Source: JAXGMV01 sp040768445 | GTDB taxonomy: Bacteria > Chloroflexota > Anaerolineae > Anaerolineales > Anaerolineaceae | DNA: 64,000 nt | Direction of reading: 5' to 3' | Assembly (NCBI GenBank): GCA_040768445.1 | Contig: JAXGMV010000001.1 | Coordinates: 2,666,001-2,730,000 of the forward strand | Shown: positions 43,163 through 51,215 of the stretch, in pieces | Position numbering within the stretch: position 1 is the first letter of the stretch | How the letters are laid out: every line of letters starts with the position of its first letter | Notes under the pieces: model-generated | What the model saw: the letters and a program-made list of their open reading frames with translations, nothing else | Databases searched by the model: none | What the model was told of the DNA's origin: nothing | Made by a program: the position numbers and the translations under genes

Positions 43163-43696
43163 ATGAACAAACTCCTCGACACCATTCCTGCTACCGACCC
43201 ACTAGCAGTGCCTGAGAAGAAAAAAATAATAGATTCAATCCTTGCTCGTCATAAAGAGCGCCCAGGCGGCACAATGGTTGTTCTTAACGAGCTTCAAAGT
43301 CAAATTGGTTTTATTTCTGAACCAATGCAGCGTTATGTTGCAAAACAGCTGCGTGTGCCGGTTTCTTCAGTTCACGGTGTTGTTTCCTTCTATTCATTCT
43401 TTACAACATCCCCAAGAGGAAAACACACCATTAAATTCTGCATGGGTACTGCCTGTTACGTCGGTGGAACACCCCAATTGATCGATAAAGCTAAACAATT
43501 ATTGAATATCGATCCAGGTCAGACTACAGCTGACGGTGGCATTACACTGGAGTTGTGCCGTTGTGTTGGCGCTTGCAGTCAGGCGCCGGTAATTGTCCTT
43601 GATGAAGAAATTTTTGGGCGAGTACGACCTAATAAATTTCCGCAGATTATCAAAAAAGCTCAGGATATGCTTGAGGCTGAGGGATCTTCCAAGTGA
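43163..43696 (+). CDS. NuoE/HydC-like [2Fe-2S] subunit, first copy
   Basis: A thioredoxin-fold [2Fe-2S] subunit of an NAD(P)H-oxidising module, 177 residues. All four ligands are present: CMGTAC (C-x4-C) and CVGAC (C-x3-C). The helical N-terminal domain typical of NuoE precedes them. The start at 43163 is set by GGGAGAT; an upstream in-frame TTG at 43151 overlaps it. A 123-bp gap separates it from the PHP gene and may hold an internal promoter (TTGACC and GGGTCA half-sites form a loose inverted repeat near 43078-43098). It overlaps the next gene by 4 nt. Confidence 0.9.
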   Translation: MNKLLDTIPATDPLAVPEKKKIIDSILARHKERPGGTMVVLNELQSQIGFISEPMQRYVAKQLRVPVSSVHGVVSFYSFFTTSPRGKHTIKFCMGTACYVGGTPQLIDKAKQLLNIDPGQTTADGGITLELCRCVGACSQAPVIVLDEEIFGRVRPNKFPQIIKKAQDMLEAEGSSK

Positions 43697-44265
43697 GAGA
43701 AATATCGCTGCATCTATTAGATATCATCGAAAACAGCATATCCGCAGGTGCAGCATGTGTAATGCTTGAAATAGTTGAAGACCATATTCTTGACATCCTT
43801 AAAATCAGAATTATCGACGATGGTAGAGGGATGGATGCAGAAACGGTCAGAAAAATATCAGACCCATTCTACACAACCCGCACAACAAGAAAAGTAGGTC
43901 TGGGCATCCCCCTATTAAAGGCTGCAGCAGAAGCATGTAATGGCTATCTCTCCATTGAATCAGAACCTGGTATAGGCACCACGGTCACGGTGGCTTTTCA
44001 ACACAGCCACATAGACAGGATGCCACTGGGCGATATTCCAACCACCATGCTTGGTCTTATTGTAGGTTCACCGGAAGTGCATTGGAAAATGCTTTACAAA
44101 AGTGACGGACAAGAATTTCTTTTTGACGACGCAGTAATCAAGCAGGAACTGGAAGGCATTCCACTTTCGGACCCCGATGTCATCCGCTTCATTTCTGGCT
44201 ACTTGAAAGAAGGTATTGAAGCAGTTCACGAATCACAAATTAGTGTCAGTTTACAGGACAAATAA
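43693..44265 (+). CDS. GHKL-type ATPase (histidine-kinase-like) without kinase core
   Basis: 190 residues with an ATP-binding GHKL domain: N box DIIENSISAGA, G1 IIDDGRGMDAETV, F box SDPFYTTR and G2 KVGLGIPLLKAA. There is no dimerisation/His-phosphotransfer domain, so it is not a standard sensor kinase. The C-terminal ~75 residues are unique. This gene is found between nuoE- and nuoF-like genes in [FeFe] hydrogenase operons too; its role is unknown. GTG start overlapping the previous stop. Confidence 0.85.
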   Translation: MREISLHLLDIIENSISAGAACVMLEIVEDHILDILKIRIIDDGRGMDAETVRKISDPFYTTRTTRKVGLGIPLLKAAAEACNGYLSIESEPGIGTTVTVAFQHSHIDRMPLGDIPTTMLGLIVGSPEVHWKMLYKSDGQEFLFDDAVIKQELEGIPLSDPDVIRFISGYLKEGIEAVHESQISVSLQDK

Positions 44266-44286
44266 TCACATCTAATGGAGTTAAAC

Positions 44287-44655
44287 ATGAGCAAAATTAA
44301 ATCACTCGATGACCTGAAAAAAATTCGCGAGGAAGCCTTGGAAAAACGCAAGGCCAAGCTGGTTTCCGGTGAGAAGCAAATCGTGGTTGGCATGGGCACT
44401 GTAGGTATTGCCGCAGGTGCGCGTGATACTTTAAAAGCAATCCTGGATACAATTGAACAGGAAAATCTGACAGATGTGATTGTCCGTCAGACTGGTAATA
44501 TCGGTTTTGATTCTTACGAACCTATTGTCCAGATCATCATTGGTGATGGCGCACCTGTGAATTATGGTAAAGTGACACCAGTAATGGTCAAACGAATCAT
44601 TAAAGAACACGTTATCGGTAACGAAATCGTAAAAGATTTTGTCATTAATGTTTAA
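44287..44655 (+). CDS. Ferredoxin-like thioredoxin-fold protein lacking all cluster cysteines
   Basis: A 122-residue homologue of the stand-alone (2Fe-2S) ferredoxins of hydrogenase operons. The family fold markers are retained: GMGT-V-GIAAGAR where the family has GTCGIAAGAR, and RQTGNIGFDSYEP where the family has TGCxGxCxxEP. All four ligand positions are replaced (Gly, Val, Asn, Asp) and the protein contains no Cys at all. It cannot bind a conventional [2Fe-2S] cluster. The frame is intact and has GGAG before the ATG at 44287, so it is expressed and probably structural. Confidence 0.85.
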   Translation: MSKIKSLDDLKKIREEALEKRKAKLVSGEKQIVVGMGTVGIAAGARDTLKAILDTIEQENLTDVIVRQTGNIGFDSYEPIVQIIIGDGAPVNYGKVTPVMVKRIIKEHVIGNEIVKDFVINV

Positions 44656-44682
44656 TAAAATATCATAGAAACGGGTGAAACC

Positions 44683-46467
44683 ATGCCTTTTTATCGCTCC
44701 CACATACTGGTATCGGTTGATCCAGAATGTGTAAAAAACGGTGCTTATGCCATCATTGATACACTTCAAGATCAACTGCTAAAACAAGGCCTGTTCGACG
44801 AAGTCCAGGTCTTGGAAACATCAAGAATCGGTGATCCAACTCAATTCGGCCCGGATATGATGGTCTATCCAGAAGGAACCCATTATAAGTGTCTCCGTGT
44901 TGAAGATATTCCTTACCTGGTCGAAGAACATTTCCTGAAAGGCCGCGTTGTTGAAAAGTTCCTGGCTGAGCATGTCTCGTCAGCAGATGAAGAGCTTGGC
45001 CCGCCGAAAGCTAAGGAAGTGCGTGTTGTTCTGCGAAACTGTGGAAAAATTGACCCTAACAATATCGAAGAATACATTGCAGAAGATGGTTACATGGCAC
45101 TTGCACGTGTCATGACTGAAATGTCCCCCGAAGTTGTTATAGACACTGTTATGAAGTCCGGCTTACGCGGTCGTGGTGGCGCAGGTTTTCCAACCGCAAA
45201 AAAATGGCAGTTTGCACGCGGTGCGGCTGGAAATGAAAAATATGTCATCTGTAACGCTGATGAAGGTGACCCCGGCGCATTCATGAATCGTCGCGTTCTC
45301 GAAAGTGATCCCCATTCGGTAGTTGAAGGAATGATCATAGCTGCTTATGCCATTGGTGCCAATCAGGGCTATGTATACTGCCGTGCTGAGTACCCTATCG
45401 CAGTGCGAACTTTAAATATTGCCATTCAACAGGCAAAGGAAATGGGATTTCTTGGCAAAGACATCATGGGCTCAGGTTTTGATTTTGATCTTGAAATCAG
45501 AATGGGCGCTGGGGCATTTGTTTGCGGTGAAGAAACTGCATTAATGGCATCAATTGAAGGACGCCGCGGCGAACCGAGACCTCGTCCACCCTTCCCGGCG
45601 AACAAAGGCTTGTGGGACAAACCCAGTAATGTGAATAATGTAGAAACCTATGCGAATGTTCCCCCAATTATCCTCAATGGACCTGAATGGTTCGCTAGCA
45701 TGGGCACTGAAAAAAGCAAGGGTACAAAAACCTTCGCCCTGGCTGGTGATGTCAACAATTCTGGTCTCATTGAAGTGCCTTTCGGTATCACCCTGCGCGA
45801 AATCGTCTATGATGTTGGTGGCGGTATAAAAAACAACAAGGACTTTAAAGCTATTCAAACCGGCGGTCCTATGGGTGGTTGTCTGTCCAAGGACTTCCTC
45901 GATTTACCGGTTGATTATGAATCGCTTGGCAAAGCTGGCTCAATCATGGGTTCCGGCGGTATGATCGTCATGGATGAAGATACCTGTATGGTCGATATTG
46001 CAAGGTACTTCATGGATTTTACCCAGGATGAGTCCTGCGGTAAATGCGTTCCCTGCCGTGTCGGCACTCGCAGGATTCTTGAAATTCTTGAACGTATTTG
46101 CAATGGCGATGGCCAGGATGGCGATATCGAGATGCTTGAGATGTTATGCAGCGAAATCAAGGAAACGGCTCTCTGCGGTCTCGGACAGGGAGCGCCAAAC
46201 CCTGTCGAGAGCACACTCAGGCTTTTCAGGGATGAGTATGAAGCGCATATCTACGAAAAGCGCTGCCCGGCAAAAACCTGCCGCAACCTTATCACCTACA
46301 AGATTAATCACGATGCCTGCACTGGTTGTACCGTGTGTGCCCGTAACTGTCCCGTCAATGCTATCAGTGGCGAACGCAGGCAACCGCACACTATTGACCC
46401 GGATGTTTGCATTCGATGTGGAATTTGTGCTCAGGTGTGTAATTTCAATGCTGTTGAAATATTTTAA
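44683..46467 (+). CDS. NuoF/HydB-like flavoprotein, first copy, with C-terminal 2[4Fe-4S] domain
   Basis: The FMN- and NAD(P)-binding subunit, 594 residues. The N-terminal ferredoxin-like domain (1-110) keeps only one of four ligand Cys (DPEC) and is cluster-less. The NuoF core follows, with GLRGRGGAGFPTAKKW, NADEGDPGAF and GAGAFVCGEETAL, and then an SLBB domain. The [4Fe-4S] site is SCGKCVPCRVG with a distal CGLG. The C-terminus has two [4Fe-4S] motifs (CTGCTVCARNCP and CIRCGICAQVC), the extra domain seen in bifurcating HydB proteins. It pairs with the NuoE at 43163. Confidence 0.92.
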   Translation: MPFYRSHILVSVDPECVKNGAYAIIDTLQDQLLKQGLFDEVQVLETSRIGDPTQFGPDMMVYPEGTHYKCLRVEDIPYLVEEHFLKGRVVEKFLAEHVSSADEELGPPKAKEVRVVLRNCGKIDPNNIEEYIAEDGYMALARVMTEMSPEVVIDTVMKSGLRGRGGAGFPTAKKWQFARGAAGNEKYVICNADEGDPGAFMNRRVLESDPHSVVEGMIIAAYAIGANQGYVYCRAEYPIAVRTLNIAIQQAKEMGFLGKDIMGSGFDFDLEIRMGAGAFVCGEETALMASIEGRRGEPRPRPPFPANKGLWDKPSNVNNVETYANVPPIILNGPEWFASMGTEKSKGTKTFALAGDVNNSGLIEVPFGITLREIVYDVGGGIKNNKDFKAIQTGGPMGGCLSKDFLDLPVDYESLGKAGSIMGSGGMIVMDEDTCMVDIARYFMDFTQDESCGKCVPCRVGTRRILEILERICNGDGQDGDIEMLEMLCSEIKETALCGLGQGAPNPVESTLRLFRDEYEAHIYEKRCPAKTCRNLITYKINHDACTGCTVCARNCPVNAISGERRQPHTIDPDVCIRCGICAQVCNFNAVEIF

Positions 46468-46507
46468 CGCCTGCAGCTCTCAATCTTTCTAAGGAATTGA
46501 GGTATCT

Positions 46508-46987
46508 ATGACAGACGAATACAAGAATGGTAAAGATGTAAAGCAAGTGGTTGATAAGGTGATAAAACGCCTTGGTCCAACACCCGATGAATTAATACCG
46601 ATTCTGAATGCAGTCAATAGAGAGGTCGGTTATTTACCGAACGAGGCGCTTGAGGAAATCAGCCGGCAGCTGCAGGTGCCCAAAAGCCAGTTATTCTCTG
46701 TCGCCACGTTTTACCACATGCTGTCCACCAAACCGCGCGGTAAACACGTCATTCAATTTTGCGAAAGCGCTCCCTGTCACGTTGTTGGTGGCCGAGAAGT
46801 TTGGGAAGCCTTAAAAGCAGAGCTGAAGATAGAAGAGGATCAAACAACCCCCGACGGTAAGTGGACCTTAATCACTACCAGCTGCCTGGGCGTGTGCGGT
46901 ATTGGACCGGTTATTGTAATTGACGACGATATCTTTGGCAATGTCAAACCCGATCAAGTAGCTGGCATCCTTGCCAGGTACGAGTAA
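46508..46987 (+). CDS. NuoE/HydC-like [2Fe-2S] subunit, second copy
   Basis: 159 residues with the complete ligand set C-ESAP-C and C-LGV-C for one [2Fe-2S] cluster, preceded by the helical NuoE N-terminus (NREVGYLPNEALEEIS). It is closer to HoxE/NuoE of NAD-reducing hydrogenases than to the first copy by position, being followed at 12 nt by the second NuoF. It would relay electrons between FMN and the NuoG-like subunit. Confidence 0.92.
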   Translation: MTDEYKNGKDVKQVVDKVIKRLGPTPDELIPILNAVNREVGYLPNEALEEISRQLQVPKSQLFSVATFYHMLSTKPRGKHVIQFCESAPCHVVGGREVWEALKAELKIEEDQTTPDGKWTLITTSCLGVCGIGPVIVIDDDIFGNVKPDQVAGILARYE

Positions 46988-46999
46988 AGCGAGGTGATT

Positions 47000-48634
47000 A
47001 TGAAAGCTTATCGTTCAATGGTGTTGGTTTCTGGTGATAATGAAAGCCTCGAAAAAGGTGCAAAACAGGTTTTCGATCGTTTTCAAGACAAGCTTGTTGA
47101 ATATGATCTTCAAGATGAAATCTCATTATCTCTGATTGGTGATATCGGCCGGCATGATGCCCTTCCACTGGTGATCGTTTATCCTGAAGCAGTAGTTTAC
47201 GGCCCTGTTACGGTAAAAGAGGTCGACCATATTGTAGAAGAGCATCTCTACAAAGGTCGCATCGCTTATGACATGCAGGCGGTCGTCCAATCTCTAAGCG
47301 GAAAGATTTCCTGGTTATCCAACAGAAAAGGTACTATGCCTGCTGAGAATCGTGTGATCTTGCAAAGAGCCGGCATAATTGACCCTGCTTCCATAGAGGA
47401 TTATATTGCACACGATGGTTACATGGCTCTTGGCAAAGTCATGCAGGAAATGGATAGCAAACAGGTCGTCAAAGAATTGACTGATTCTGGCTTACGCGGT
47501 CGTGGTGGCGCAGGTTTCCCCACTGGTATGAAATGGCGTTTTGTTGCGTCCACACCTGGTGAGAAAAAATATGTCATCTGCAATGCTGATGAAAGTGAAC
47601 CTGGAACCTTTAAAGACCGCGTCATCCTTGAAGGGGATCCTTTCTCAATCATTGAAGCAATGACAATCGCTGCCTACACCATTGGCGCTGATGAAGGCTT
47701 TGTCTATGTCAGGGGTGAGTATCAACTCGCTCAGGAAAGATTGAAAAATGCGATAGAAAAAGCCGAAGCATCTGGTGTACTGGGTAATAATATTTTTGGA
47801 ACAGATTTCAATTTCCACATCCATGTACACAGCGGTGCAGGTGCCTATATTTGCGGCGAAGAGACAGCTCTGATTGAATCGATTGAAGGCAAACGCGGTG
47901 AACCTCGTCCCAGGCCCCCATATCCAACAACCAATGGATTGTGGAACAAACCCACTTTGGTAAATAATGTCGAAACATTGGCAAATGTCCCACCTATCAT
48001 TCGAAATGGCGCAAGCTGGTATCGGAAGCTCGGCACACCCAGTAGTCCTGGTACAAAAGTATTCACCATCCTTGGAAATGTCAACGAAACCGGTGTAATT
48101 GAAGTTCCAATGGGTATCACACTGCGTGAGGTCATTTCTTTCTACGGAAAGGGAATGAAAAACGGCGCCAAGTTCAAGTTAGCTCAAACAGGTGGTTCAA
48201 GTGGCTCGATTATTCCGTCCAGCCTGCAGGATACACCCATGGATTTTGACTCCTACAGCAATGCTGGTGTATCGCTCGGTTCAGGCGCTTTATTAATTTG
48301 CGATGACCAGACCTGTGTTATCGATCTTGCAAAAGTGTTGATGAACTTCTTCAGAAAAGAAAGTTGCGGTAAGTGCAGTCCCTGCCGCGTTGGCAACCAA
48401 AGAGCTCATGCCATCTTAACCAATATCTCTGAAGGCACCGGTACGATGAATGACCTGGATGACTTGAAATTTATCGCTGAAAACCTGGTTCAATTATCTA
48501 ACTGTGGACTTGGTCAAACTGCATCAACACCCATTCAGGATGTTCTAAGGCATTATCGAGCAGAAGTTGAAGCTCACATTCGTCTAAAAGTATGTCCCAC
48601 CGGCATTTGTCCGATGAGCGGCAAGAAAATATAA
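47000..48634 (+). CDS. NuoF/HydB/HoxF-like flavoprotein, second copy, no C-terminal ferredoxin domain
   Basis: 544 residues. The N-terminal thioredoxin-like domain (~1-95) is cysteine-free: all four cluster ligands are lost (LVSGDNESLEKG; LIGDIGRHDALP). The FMN/NAD core is fully conserved (GLRGRGGAGFPTGMKW, NADESEPGTF, GAGAYICGEETAL), and so is the [4Fe-4S] site SCGKCSPCRVG with CGLGQ. Unlike the copy at 44683 it stops after CPTGICPM with no 2[4Fe-4S] tail. The ATG at 47000 is preferred (GAGGTG upstream); an in-frame GTG two codons earlier overlaps it. Confidence 0.92.
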   Translation: MKAYRSMVLVSGDNESLEKGAKQVFDRFQDKLVEYDLQDEISLSLIGDIGRHDALPLVIVYPEAVVYGPVTVKEVDHIVEEHLYKGRIAYDMQAVVQSLSGKISWLSNRKGTMPAENRVILQRAGIIDPASIEDYIAHDGYMALGKVMQEMDSKQVVKELTDSGLRGRGGAGFPTGMKWRFVASTPGEKKYVICNADESEPGTFKDRVILEGDPFSIIEAMTIAAYTIGADEGFVYVRGEYQLAQERLKNAIEKAEASGVLGNNIFGTDFNFHIHVHSGAGAYICGEETALIESIEGKRGEPRPRPPYPTTNGLWNKPTLVNNVETLANVPPIIRNGASWYRKLGTPSSPGTKVFTILGNVNETGVIEVPMGITLREVISFYGKGMKNGAKFKLAQTGGSSGSIIPSSLQDTPMDFDSYSNAGVSLGSGALLICDDQTCVIDLAKVLMNFFRKESCGKCSPCRVGNQRAHAILTNISEGTGTMNDLDDLKFIAENLVQLSNCGLGQTASTPIQDVLRHYRAEVEAHIRLKVCPTGICPMSGKKI

Positions 48635-48665
48635 CGCATATTTGCATTTTTAGAGAGGAAACGCT

Positions 48666-50630
48666 ATGGTTACTATTACCATTGATGGAAAAGAATTACA
48701 AGTAGAAGCAGGAACAACGATCCTTAATGCCGCCCGATCTGCCGGCATTGACATTCCAACACTCTGCGATCACCCAGAATTAACGCCCTATGGCGGCTGC
48801 AGATTGTGCGTTGTTGAAATTGAAGGCGCACGCGTGCTTCAAACCTCCTGCACCATGCCAGTTTCAGATAAGATGGTGGTGCACACTAATTCCAAGAAGG
48901 TTCAGGATGCCAGAAAATTCATCCTCACCATGATCTTCAGCGAGCGGAACCATTTCTGCCCATTTTGCCAGGTCAGCGGAGGCGATTGTGAACTGCAAAA
49001 TGCTGCATACGCGGAAGGTATGACACACTGGCCGCTTCAACCAAACTGGCAAAGCTACGAAGTTGATGCATCACACCCATATATCATCATTGATCACAAC
49101 CGCTGCATTCTGTGCCGGCGCTGTGTGCGGGCCTGCGGCGAACTCGTAGGCAATTTCACGCTCGGTTTTGAGGAACGTGGCGCAAAATCATTACTTGTTG
49201 CTGATCTTGGCGTGCCGCTTGGAGAAAGCTCCTGCATTTCCTGTGGTATGTGCGCCCAAGTCTGCCCCACAGGTGCAATCATTGATCGAGAGAGCGCATA
49301 TAAAGGCAAAGAAACACAGGTTGAATCTCATAAATCAATTTGTATCGGTTGTTCTGTTGGCTGCGGTATTGATGTCTTGACGCGTGATAATCGTGTTGTG
49401 AGAATCGAAGGTGATTGGGAATCGCCAGTCAATAATGGCGTTATCTGCAAAGTCGGCCGTTACGAGCCCATGTACGAAAAACGTGAGAGGCTTTACACGC
49501 CGCTTCTCAAGCAGGACGGAAAACAAAAAGCTACAACCTGGGGCGACGCTGTCACAACGATCACCAATACCATCAAACCTTTGCATGGTAAAGGTGAGGA
49601 AAAAATTGCTGCAATCGCCTCAACGCGTCTGAGCTCAGAAGCTCTTTTCACCTTCAAGCAAATATTTGCTGACTATTTTGGTAGTGCAAAAGTAAGTCCT
49701 ACTGAAGAAGGCCACCCAACTGCCGGTTCAATGCTCCTGGCAAAAGAAATGGGCAAATCCTTCGAAGGTAAAATCAACGATCTCGATCAGGCTGACTGCT
49801 TTGTTATCCTTGGCTCTGATTTGATTAATAATCATGAAGTACTTGGTTTCATGGTCAAACGTGCAGTTGCCACAGGAAAGAAACTCCTGGTTGTTGATAG
49901 CGAAGACAATCCAATCTTCCTGTTCGCCGACAAATACCTGTTGGTCAAACCCGGAAGTGAGAAACAGGTCATCACTGCCATTGGCGACATGGTTGCTGCA
50001 GGAAAAGCCTCAACAGAAGCAGCCGAAAAATTCGGTGTAAGCCCTGAGGATATGGCAGAATTTGTGAAAATTCTCTCAGAATCCAAAAATGCGGTCTTCG
50101 TATATGGCAAAGATCTAACAAAAGACTATTCAACAGAAGCAGTCAAAGCACTGGTTGATACAGCAGAAAAATTTGGAAGTGTTGCTGGTAAAGAATATCA
50201 CCTGCTTGGCACAAAAGGCAAAGCCAACAGCCTCACCGCTTCTTTACTCAACCTCGACAATCCAGTTGAATTGAATGGCAATGAAATGGTTGTGGTAGCT
50301 CTTGGCGATGATGAGATCAGCCAAAAGCAAATTCAAAAACTCAGCAAAGCTGCTTACCTTGTTGTGTTAGCATCCTACAAATCACAGCTCACTGCGATGG
50401 CGGATGTTGTCTTGCCGGTTGCCACATGGGCAGAACAATCAGGTCATTACATCAACCTTGAAGGTCGATTGCAGGAAATGGTTCAGGCTGTAACCCCTAC
50501 TGACGATGTTCTCTCAAATGTAGACGCCTTGAAAACAATAGCCGACCACCTGGGTGTGAAAGTTGATACCAAGAACTGGCAGAAAAACCTTGCACCGTAT
50601 TCCAGTGCAGAATTATTGATCAATGCATAA
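48666..50630 (+). CDS. NuoG/HydA/HoxU-like iron-sulfur subunit with degenerate molybdopterin-oxidoreductase domain
   Basis: A 654-residue electron-wire subunit. In order: a plant-type [2Fe-2S] domain (CDHP, YGGCRLC, TSC); a His-Cys3 [4Fe-4S] site (HFCPFCQVSGGDC); two ferredoxin-type clusters (CILCRRCVRAC; CISCGMCAQVC); a further [4Fe-4S] site (CIGCSVGC with a distal CKVGRY); and a ~390-residue molybdopterin-oxidoreductase-like domain. No Cys/Sec/Ser molybdenum ligand is visible. It has no H-cluster motifs, so it is not an [FeFe] hydrogenase. It fits the NuoG-like HydA that links NuoF to the [NiFe] subunits in HydABCSL-type enzymes. Confidence 0.9.
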   Translation: MVTITIDGKELQVEAGTTILNAARSAGIDIPTLCDHPELTPYGGCRLCVVEIEGARVLQTSCTMPVSDKMVVHTNSKKVQDARKFILTMIFSERNHFCPFCQVSGGDCELQNAAYAEGMTHWPLQPNWQSYEVDASHPYIIIDHNRCILCRRCVRACGELVGNFTLGFEERGAKSLLVADLGVPLGESSCISCGMCAQVCPTGAIIDRESAYKGKETQVESHKSICIGCSVGCGIDVLTRDNRVVRIEGDWESPVNNGVICKVGRYEPMYEKRERLYTPLLKQDGKQKATTWGDAVTTITNTIKPLHGKGEEKIAAIASTRLSSEALFTFKQIFADYFGSAKVSPTEEGHPTAGSMLLAKEMGKSFEGKINDLDQADCFVILGSDLINNHEVLGFMVKRAVATGKKLLVVDSEDNPIFLFADKYLLVKPGSEKQVITAIGDMVAAGKASTEAAEKFGVSPEDMAEFVKILSESKNAVFVYGKDLTKDYSTEAVKALVDTAEKFGSVAGKEYHLLGTKGKANSLTASLLNLDNPVELNGNEMVVVALGDDEISQKQIQKLSKAAYLVVLASYKSQLTAMADVVLPVATWAEQSGHYINLEGRLQEMVQAVTPTDDVLSNVDALKTIADHLGVKVDTKNWQKNLAPYSSAELLINA

Positions 50631-50657
50631 TAGTAAAGAAAGCTGAAGGAGAGTCAT

Positions 50658-51200
50658 ATGGCAAAACCAAAAATTGCTTCTGATTGGTTGGCGGGCTGCG
50701 CTGGTTGTCACATGTCCCTGTTGGACATTGATGAAAGGATTATTAAGATTGCAGAACTCGCTGATCTTCGCTCAACCCCTATTACCGATTTGAAAGAACC
50801 CGATGAAGCCGGTGTCGATGTTGGTATCCTTGAAGGTGGCATCAATAATACGGCCAATGAAGAGGTTGCCCACAAGTTTCGTAAGCGCTGTAAGATCCTG
50901 GTAGCCCTTGGTGATTGCGCTGTATTTGGCGGTGTTCCTGCTATGCGCAATTTCTTCACCCTTGAGGAATCCTTGCGCAGGGCGTATGTGGAAACTGAAA
51001 GCACCGATGAGAATGGTAAAATTCCAACTGATCCAGAGCTGGCTGTGCCAACCAGGGTGCGGGCAATTCACGAAGTTGTACCTGTTGATATTTTTGTACC
51101 CGGGTGCCCGCCAGATGCAGACGTTATTTACTATGTGCTGTCTGAGCTTGCTCAGGGTCGTATGCCTGAAATTAAAAATGACAAGCTGCATTGGCACTAA
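50658..51200 (+). CDS. hoxY: [NiFe] hydrogenase small subunit (HydS/HoxY type)
   Basis: The 180-residue electron-transfer subunit holding one proximal [4Fe-4S] cluster. Ligands are the CAGC pair near the N-terminus, GDCAVFGG and PGCPPDAD. There is no twin-arginine leader or extra C-terminal cluster domain, so the enzyme is cytoplasmic and of the group 3 (NAD-coupled) kind. A strong AAGGAGAG site precedes the ATG. Confidence 0.94.
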   Translation: MAKPKIASDWLAGCAGCHMSLLDIDERIIKIAELADLRSTPITDLKEPDEAGVDVGILEGGINNTANEEVAHKFRKRCKILVALGDCAVFGGVPAMRNFFTLEESLRRAYVETESTDENGKIPTDPELAVPTRVRAIHEVVPVDIFVPGCPPDADVIYYVLSELAQGRMPEIKNDKLHWH

Positions 51201-51215
51201 TTGGAGGAAATAATA

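Noticed and set aside
48666..50630. [FeFe] hydrogenase catalytic subunit
   Set aside because: The cluster-rich N-terminus resembles HydA, but no H-cluster motifs follow; the C-terminal part is molybdopterin-oxidoreductase-like.
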